From contig JAKFES010000312.1 of the NCBI GenBank assembly GCA_036675585.1, positions 1 through 20,100 of the forward strand: DNA of 20,100 bases. The letters run 5' to 3'. Both the position numbers and the translations under genes were made by a program. Source of the DNA: Zeimonas sp036675585. GTDB taxonomy: Bacteria; Pseudomonadota; Gammaproteobacteria; Burkholderiales; Burkholderiaceae_E. The notes beneath the pieces are model-generated. The model was not told the DNA's origin. It searched no databases and was given only the letters and a program-made list of their open reading frames with translations. Of the stretch, positions 16,649 through 20,100 are shown piece by piece. The stretch's first letter is position 1, and each line of letters begins with the position of its first letter.

Positions 16649-17458
16649 TCAGGCCTCGCTGCGCGTCGCCCCGCGAACGGCCCATGCGCTCGCTCTGAGC
16701 GAGATGGCCCCGCCCACTGCTTGCGGCAACGCCGACTTCAGGGTGGCTCTCAGCGTGGCGCGTCGTTCTTCGGAAAGGGACATCGCATAGGCCGGCGCGG
16801 GTCCCTGTCCTCCGAGAAACGGACGCCAGTAGTCCTCGAAGTCGACGAACTCCGCGATCACCTCGATCGCCGTGGTTTCGACATCGGTGAGTCCCGCTTC
16901 CTCGAAGGCGGTTTTCAGCGCGGACGGCTTGCACACCGGGAAGCGAGTTCCTTCGTGTAGTCGAGCGGCCGCCGAATCGAGGGATGCCGCGGCGTCCCAG
17001 AAGTACTTGATGATCTCCATTCCGTCGGCGTAGTCCCATACATAGGCGGCGATGGTTCCGCCGAGAGCAGTGACGCGCCTCATCTCCGAGAGGGCGGGCG
17101 GCAAAGCCGGAACGAAGTTCAGTACGAGCCCCGAGACGACGACGTCGCATGCGCCGCCATCGAGCGGAAGCGCTGCCGCATTTCCAGCGAGAACGCGTGC
17201 TTTGCCGGCGAGGTTGTGGGCCGCCAGTTCGAGGAAGCCGTCCGAAGGGTCGACCGCCACCACACTGCTCGGGGCGCATCGATCGAGGATTGCCGCGGAC
17301 AGCGCCCCCGTGCCGCAACCGACATCCAGCCACCGCTTGCCGGCGGGCTGATCCAGCCACGTCAAGAAGAGCGGGGCAATCGTGCGACTCCAGCGGCCGA
17401 TGTACTGCTCGTACGGGCTGCCGCGTTCCCACGTATCCGAAACATGACTTGTGTTCAT
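16649..17458 (-). CDS. class I SAM-dependent methyltransferase, second gene
   Basis: The protein has 269 residues. 'YEQYIGRWSRTIAPLFLTWL' is a distinctive N-terminal block of this subfamily; motif I is 'WLDVGCGTGALSAAIL', then VVAVDPSDGFL and 'CDVVVSGLVLNFVPALPPAL'. Towards the C-terminus 'FVDFEDYWRPFLGGQGPAP' precedes a helical end. It resembles UbiE/Methyltransf_25-type enzymes but not any with a known substrate. It is not close to the other methyltransferase outside the SAM fold, so the pair is not a recent duplication. The ATG at 17458 has no strong ribosome site. The 124 bp after its stop contain no convincing attC. Confidence 0.9.
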   Translation of the reverse strand: MNTSHVSDTWERGSPYEQYIGRWSRTIAPLFLTWLDQPAGKRWLDVGCGTGALSAAILDRCAPSSVVAVDPSDGFLELAAHNLAGKARVLAGNAAALPLDGGACDVVVSGLVLNFVPALPPALSEMRRVTALGGTIAAYVWDYADGMEIIKYFWDAAASLDSAAARLHEGTRFPVCKPSALKTAFEEAGLTDVETTAIEVIAEFVDFEDYWRPFLGGQGPAPAYAMSLSEERRATLRATLKSALPQAVGGAISLRASAWAVRGATRSEA

Positions 17459-17472
17459 CGCTTGCCACCACC

Positions 17473-17498
17473 GCGGAACGTGATTTGCGGCGTTCCGC
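17473..17498. terminator. hairpin between the DMT transporter and methyltransferase genes
   Basis: GCGGAACG (17473-17480) and CGTTCCGC (17491-17498) form a perfect 8-bp stem with a 10-nt loop, beginning 3 bp after the transporter stop on the minus strand. No U-run follows (GGTGG), so termination would be partial. Confidence 0.4.
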
Positions 17499-17501
17499 TT
17501 C

Positions 17502-18557
17502 TCAATGCGAGTGCCGATGATGAATATCGGGATAGTGCGGGTGCTTGTGTGTCAGCACTTCGTGGCGATGCACGTGGACGTGCGGCTCCTCTCCTTGCCA
17601 GGGGAAGTCGTGCCGATGGCGATGGTGCTCGTCGTGCCTGTGCCTGTGAGAATGCACCAACGGCTCGTGCGTATGTTCATGCTCGTGGCGCTCGCTCAAA
17701 TGCAGCCAGATACCCAGCGCCATCGAGCCCGTTGCTGCCCAGAACAGGGCGCCGGGTACTTCGGGCCAAATGAGAAGCGACAGGACGACCCCGAACAGCG
17801 GCGCTACCGAAAAGTATGCTCCCGTGCGTGCCGTGCCGAGCGTTCGCAGACCCACGACGAAGAGCGTCAAGCTCAGGCCGTAGCCGAAGAACCCGACCAG
17901 CAGGCTCGAGCCGAGCGCGAGCGCCGCAGGAAACTGTGCGCCGCTCGCGAGGGCGAGTGTCGTGTTGCACAAGCCGGCGAGCAGGCCCTTGAGGCAGGCA
18001 ACCAGCAACGCGTCGTTGGCCGAAACCTTTCGGGTCAGGTTGTTGTCGATGGCCCAACACAGGCACGCGGCGACGATCAGCAGGGCGCCCGTCGAGAACG
18101 TCGCAGCGGTCGGCTCCCACGACAGCAACGCACCGCCCACCACAATGGCGAGCATGCCCAGGACGATTCTCCGGTCCGCGTTCTCCTTGAACACGACCCA
18201 CGCGAGAACCGCCGTGAGCACGCTCTCGACGTTGAGCAGCAACGACGCCGAAGCCGCGCTGGTTCGGGTCAACCCGACCATCAACAGCACGGGCCCCAGC
18301 ACGCCGCCGAAAAGGATGGCGCCCAGCAGCCAGGGCACTTCGTTGCGTGGAATGCATAGGGCGGCTTCGGTCTGGACGCCGCTCGTCAGCAAGCGCTTCA
18401 GGGCCAGCACGACCGCCAAGCCGAGTCCGCTACCTACGTAGAGCAGCCCCGCCAGCAGCATCGGCGGCACGTCGCCGAGCAGGACTTTCGCCAACGGGGT
18501 GCTGGCGCCGAAGAGGATTGCTGCGGCAAGAGCCGGGGAGGCGGAGCGTAAGGACAT
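17502..18557 (-). CDS. DMT superfamily (EamA) transporter with histidine-rich C-terminal tail
   Basis: This 351-residue inner-membrane protein has two EamA repeats, about ten membrane helices: 'LAAAILFGASTPLAKVLLG' at the start, 'SLLLNVESVLTAVLAWVVFK' closing the first repeat, and 'TGAYFSVAPLFGVVLSLLIW' in the second. The last 66 residues, after the final helix, hold 24 histidines alternating with Arg, Glu and Asp (for example HSHRHRHDEHHRHRH), an evident metal-binding tail. EamA proteins export metabolites such as amino acids; a His-rich extension suggests a divalent metal sensor or exporter role (Ni, Co or Zn), which is inference. The ATG at 18557 starts the first helix; no Shine-Dalgarno is evident. 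Upstream lies a relic of a glycosylase-like gene. Confidence 0.9.
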   Translation of the reverse strand: MSLRSASPALAAAILFGASTPLAKVLLGDVPPMLLAGLLYVGSGLGLAVVLALKRLLTSGVQTEAALCIPRNEVPWLLGAILFGGVLGPVLLMVGLTRTSAASASLLLNVESVLTAVLAWVVFKENADRRIVLGMLAIVVGGALLSWEPTAATFSTGALLIVAACLCWAIDNNLTRKVSANDALLVACLKGLLAGLCNTTLALASGAQFPAALALGSSLLVGFFGYGLSLTLFVVGLRTLGTARTGAYFSVAPLFGVVLSLLIWPEVPGALFWAATGSMALGIWLHLSERHEHEHTHEPLVHSHRHRHDEHHRHRHDFPWQGEEPHVHVHRHEVLTHKHPHYPDIHHRHSH

Positions 18558-18613
18558 GCGACGGACCGGCGCACTTGCGTCATCACGGAATCATCTTGCG
18601 CTTGGACACGAAA

Positions 18614-18662
18614 CACGAGCGAGCAGCGCTTCTCGCCACGATGCGACGAGGCCTTGCCGATC
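18614..18662 (-). pseudogene. 49-bp relic of a pyrimidine-dimer-glycosylase-like gene
   Basis: This stretch is identical at 45 of 49 bases to 15519-15567 inside the intact glycosylase-like gene. In the matching frame it reads DRQGLVASWREALLAR, against DRQGLCALWREALLAR in the intact copy. Similarity stops abruptly at both ends and a stop codon follows within about 10 codons, so it is a fragment without start or end. Confidence 0.7.
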
Positions 18663-18674
18663 CCGATCTGCCAC

Positions 18675-18974
18675 CTATGCGGGGCTCACGGCTCCCCCCA
18701 CATTCCTTTGAGCGCGCCATACAGCCAAGTCAAGGGCGCTGGCGACGGCAGGCGCTGCATCGGATCGGGCCCGACGTTTGAGCCAAGCGGCAGACGCCGG
18801 CTTGCCAGCGCCTGTCCGCTTGCGCGGACGGTCAGTCGCCGACGCCTTGGTTTCATATGGAGCCAATTCCTCGCGCAGCACTTCCCTGAGCGCTTCCACG
18901 GTCAGTGGTCGCTCATCGGCGCGCTTTCCTTCGGAAGCCTCGAGTGCCGCGCGAAGAGCCAAATTGTTAGCCAT
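18675..18974 (-). CDS. hypothetical protein overlapping the hicB stop
   Basis: A 99-codon frame starts at ATG 18974, overlapping the hicB stop by 8 bases (ATGGCTAA), which suggests coupled translation. The first 40 residues (for example 'RPLTVEALREVLREELAPY') look like a helical coding sequence; the rest is Arg/Ala rich and less convincing. No domain is recognised. A second frame of 56 codons overlaps its 3' half, so a frameshift or a nested gene is possible. It could be a third member of the hicAB cassette. Confidence 0.45.
   Translation of the reverse strand: MANNLALRAALEASEGKRADERPLTVEALREVLREELAPYETKASATDRPRKRTGAGKPASAAWLKRRARSDAAPAVASALDLAVWRAQRNVGGAVSPA
18686..18856 (-). CDS. alternative 56-residue ORF, possibly a decayed AbrB/MazE-like antitoxin
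   Basis: This is an open frame from ATG 18856 to TGA 18686 in a different frame from the overlapping 99-codon ORF. It starts KPRRRRLTVRASGQAL, which recalls the LTV-x-A-x-GQ opening of AbrB/MazE-type antitoxins, and ends LTWLYGALKGMWGEP, like the C-terminal 'GALKG' of such proteins. The similarity is by eye and short; no ribosome site is visible. Only one of the two overlapping frames is likely to be real, unless the region is a frameshifted gene. Confidence 0.25.
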   Translation of the reverse strand: MKPRRRRLTVRASGQALASRRLPLGSNVGPDPMQRLPSPAPLTWLYGALKGMWGEP

Positions 18975-19305
18975 CAGCTCGCACCGCCTGCTCGAGCGCT
19001 TCGGTAGCCCACTGATTCAGGCTTTTGCCCATTGCCTGAGCCTTTATCAACGCCCGACTGTGCACCTCGGGCGGCACGCGAAGGAGCAACTTTCCCGAGG
19101 CAGGTTTCTCGGGGGAGATACCTTGCTCTTCGCAGTCTGCAAGATAGTCCTTGATCGCCGCAGCGAACTCACGCCGCAGCTCAGCCACCGTCTTTCCGTG
19201 AAAGCTGACGATGCTGCGAAGTCCGAGCACCCGGCCGATAAAGATGTCGTCGCGCTCGTCGTATTCGACCCGAGCGGTATAGCGTCGAAAAGTCATCGTA
19301 TTCAT
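18967..19305 (-). CDS. hicB: HicB family antitoxin
   Basis: This 112-residue protein has an N-terminal HicB-like partial RNase H fold ('YTARVEYDERDDIFIGRVLG' to 'IKDYLADCEEQGISPEKP'). Its C-terminal ribbon-helix-helix DNA-binding part is 'KLLLRVPPEVHSRALIKAQA' with 'SLNQWATEALEQAV'. It should bind and block HicA and repress the hicAB promoter. The ATG at 19305 overlaps the hicA stop (ATGA), so translation is coupled; a longer frame to 19398 lies inside hicA and is not used. The TAA stop sits in GGCTAAC, one base away from an attC R'' box. Confidence 0.9.
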   Translation of the reverse strand: MNTMTFRRYTARVEYDERDDIFIGRVLGLRSIVSFHGKTVAELRREFAAAIKDYLADCEEQGISPEKPASGKLLLRVPPEVHSRALIKAQAMGKSLNQWATEALEQAVRADG

Positions 19306-19556
19306 GGTTTGACTCCTGCGCGCTCGAGAAGCTCGCGCGCTTCTTCGACCTGATAGCGCTTGGCTTCCTTGCCCGGGTGGGGACGATGGCAGCGCCATTC
19401 GTGGCCATCGAGCACCAGCTTGATCCTGGACCCTTCGCGCTCGTGGACACTGCCGCCGAGCGCCTTGATCAGCGGCTCAATGTCCGAAAAGAGAATCGGC
19501 GGCGAGGTTGGTCGCACGAAGATGGCGGCCAGCGTCTTCTTGTGCCTGGAGTTCAC
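19302..19556 (-). CDS. hicA: HicA family toxin
   Basis: This 84-residue predicted mRNA interferase has the double-stranded-RNA-binding-like fold. The opening NSRHKKTLAAIF, the middle 'IEPLIKALGGSVHEREGSRI' and the end 'CHRPHPGKEAKRYQVEEARE' match the HicA subfamily common in proteobacterial integrons. The start codon is GTG at 19556. In classical HicA a catalytic His follows the GS turn (GSHH); here that place is GSR, while HRPH lies further on, so catalysis may use a different His or activity may be reduced. The gene is followed by hicB with a 4-nt overlap. A palindrome 20 bp upstream is the likely operator. Confidence 0.88.
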   Translation of the reverse strand: MNSRHKKTLAAIFVRPTSPPILFSDIEPLIKALGGSVHEREGSRIKLVLDGHEWRCHRPHPGKEAKRYQVEEARELLERAGVKP

Positions 19557-19575
19557 ACGGCGACGCTAGCACCAT

Positions 19576-19585
19576 GTGATATCAC
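19576..19585. promoter_or_regulatory. palindrome GTGATATCAC, candidate HicB operator
   Basis: This perfect 10-bp palindrome lies 19 bp upstream of the hicA GTG, in the AT-richest part of the intergenic space and between the attC end and the gene. The ribbon-helix-helix domain of HicB needs such a symmetric site for autorepression. A weak promoter (TTAGGC, 18 bp, TATCAC) would place the palindrome over the -10 element; that promoter call is tentative. Confidence 0.5.
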
Positions 19586-19625
19586 TTTCCACCGCCTAAG
19601 CCTAAGGGCCCCGCGCTTCGCTGAT

Positions 19626-19697
19626 GTCTAACGTTCGACATGAGCGGCAGCCGACCGGCGTAGCCGGTTGGCCGGCCGCTCGATGGAGCGGTTAGGC
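19626..19697 (-). repeat. attC recombination site of the brnTA cassette (72 bp)
   Basis: On the minus strand it begins GCCTAAC (perfect RYYYAAC R'' box, 19697-19691) and ends AACGTTAGAC, with GTTAGAC a perfect GTTRRRY R' box (19632-19626). The arms GAGCGGC/GCCGCTC pair, and the centre folds as ACCGGC-GTA-GCCGGT, giving the usual near-palindromic foldback with unpaired bases. The brnA stop TAA is inside the R'' box. The orientation agrees with the minus-strand genes. Confidence 0.85.
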
Positions 19698-20012
19698 TCC
19701 ATTCGCTGGATGCTTGGCTTGTTTGGCGACGTACTCTTTAAGCACGCCATCCATCCGTGACTGCCATCCGTCGCCGGTAGACTTGAAGTAGGCGAGAACT
19801 TCAGGGCTGTATCGGATCGAGACCAGTTGCTTCTTGTTCTCGGAAGGCGGTCGGCCTCGAAGTGTGCGCGCGGGAACCATCGCCTTGAGTTGCTTGGGCG
19901 TTAACGGCTGTGCGTCGGGGTCGGCCTTCGCTGCAGCGGTAATCGCCTTGTCCTCTTGGACCGTCGGCATCGCGACGGAACTGCGCTTAGTCGGCTTGGT
20001 CAGTTTCGACAT
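19692..20012 (-). CDS. brnA: BrnA family antitoxin
   Basis: This 106-residue protein has a charged N-terminal half and a C-terminal ribbon-helix-helix-like domain: 'GRPPSENKKQLVSIRYSPEV' and 'FKSTGDGWQSRMDGVLKEYV', where 'KSTGDGWQSRMD' is the BrnA hallmark (family form KaqGkGyQtRin). It should dimerise, neutralise the BrnT ribonuclease and repress its own operon. The ATG at 20012 lies 26 bp inside the 3' end of the upstream brnT frame, so translation is coupled. The TAA stop is embedded in the attC R'' box, typical of a cassette gene. GC is visibly lower than in the left half of the window. Confidence 0.9.
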   Translation of the reverse strand: MSKLTKPTKRSSVAMPTVQEDKAITAAAKADPDAQPLTPKQLKAMVPARTLRGRPPSENKKQLVSIRYSPEVLAYFKSTGDGWQSRMDGVLKEYVAKQAKHPANGA

Positions 20013-20100
20013 AGTGCTTCACCTCTCGACGGTTAGCGCGCCGAAGACTGATGATCCTTCGCGCGTGCCCGCGGTCTACGTATGCCACGTAGTACAGGAA
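19987..20100 (-). CDS. brnT: BrnT family toxin, C-terminal part (cut by window edge)
   Basis: Thirty-seven codons run in from the right edge and end at TAA 19989-19987. The visible sequence, VAYVDRGHARRIISLRRANR then EVKHYVE, matches the C-terminal block of BrnT ribonuclease toxins (v-x-y-t-e-R-g-x-x-x-R-i-I-S-a-R-k-A-x-x-x-E-x-x-x-Y). The N-terminal part and start codon are outside the window. It overlaps brnA by 26 bp, the usual toxin-before-antitoxin order of brnTA. The frame is too short for most ORF filters. Confidence 0.85.
   Translation of the reverse strand, partial: FLYYVAYVDRGHARRIISLRRANRREVKHYVETDQAD

Larger units (their letters stand above)
15133..20100 (-). mobile_element. decayed integron gene-cassette array (distal end), extent approximate
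   Basis: All credible genes from 15148 to the right edge lie on the minus strand. They include two toxin-antitoxin pairs and are punctuated by one complete attC (19626-19697), one near-complete attC (15607-15696) and one attC fragment (15133-15153). This is the layout of an integron cassette array, with intI/attI expected beyond 20100. The DMT transporter and first methyltransferase lack recognisable attC sites, so they may have lost them or be ordinary inserted genes. No integrase gene is visible in the window. Confidence 0.6.

Noticed and set aside
17473..17498. Short attC between the DMT transporter and methyltransferase genes
   Set aside because: A clean 8-bp stem without R boxes; better read as a plain hairpin.
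18966..18972. GTTAGCC at the hicB stop as a third attC end
   Set aside because: It is one base off the R'' box consensus and placed as expected, but no partner box or pairing arm is found within 150 bp downstream; the following sequence is open reading frame.

Overview
High-GC bacterial chromosome (about two thirds G+C by eye). The gene families and codon use fit a betaproteobacterium of the Burkholderiales type, but nothing here fixes the genus. No rRNA, tRNA, CRISPR array, transposase or integrase is visible.

Left part (1-14900) is ordinary chromosome. It holds: a periplasmic branched-chain-amino-acid-type ABC binding protein (250-1452, -); a large YyaL-type thioredoxin-domain protein (1669-3777, -) divergent from an SDR oxidoreductase (3869-4627, +); and a compact minus-strand run of VOC/PhnB-like protein, MoaD/ThiS-like sulfur carrier ending in Gly-Gly and Asp-box (BNR) repeat protein (6482 to 4649). 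A TetR/WHG regulator (6671-7339, +) is divergent from that run, with a perfect 7-3-7 palindrome between them. Then come a cupin, two overlapping exported DsrE-like paralogues (8013-9040, +), CreA (-) with an intrinsic terminator immediately in front of its start codon, a berberine-bridge-type FAD oxidoreductase (-), an exported zinc phospholipase C/P1 nuclease-like protein with a possible 54-residue coupled ORF (-), a RibD/DHFR-like reductase (-), a cold-shock-domain/DUF1294 membrane protein (-) and a DUF6151/GFA-like zinc protein (-).

Right part (about 14928-20100) looks like the decayed distal end of an integron gene-cassette array read from right to left. A sirtuin gene is cut off after about 68 codons, and at that point a 21-bp piece of an attC site begins. 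Leftward from the right edge the minus strand carries brnT (partial)-brnA with a complete attC, hicA-hicB plus a small overlapping ORF, a 49-bp relic of a pyrimidine-dimer-glycosylase-like gene, a DMT transporter with a His-rich tail, two SAM methyltransferases, a second attC-like site, and an intact copy of the glycosylase-like gene starting 6 bp after that site. The common gene direction, the antitoxin stop codon inside an attC R'' box, the toxin-antitoxin cargo and the visibly lower GC near the right edge all fit a sedentary or relic integron. Its intI/attI would be expected to the right of the window.

The most useful observations are the attC sites and the sirtuin/attC junction, the cassette-gene relic, the terminator in the creA leader, the palindromes at the tetR-VOC and hicAB promoters, and several short ORFs that length-filtered annotation would miss.
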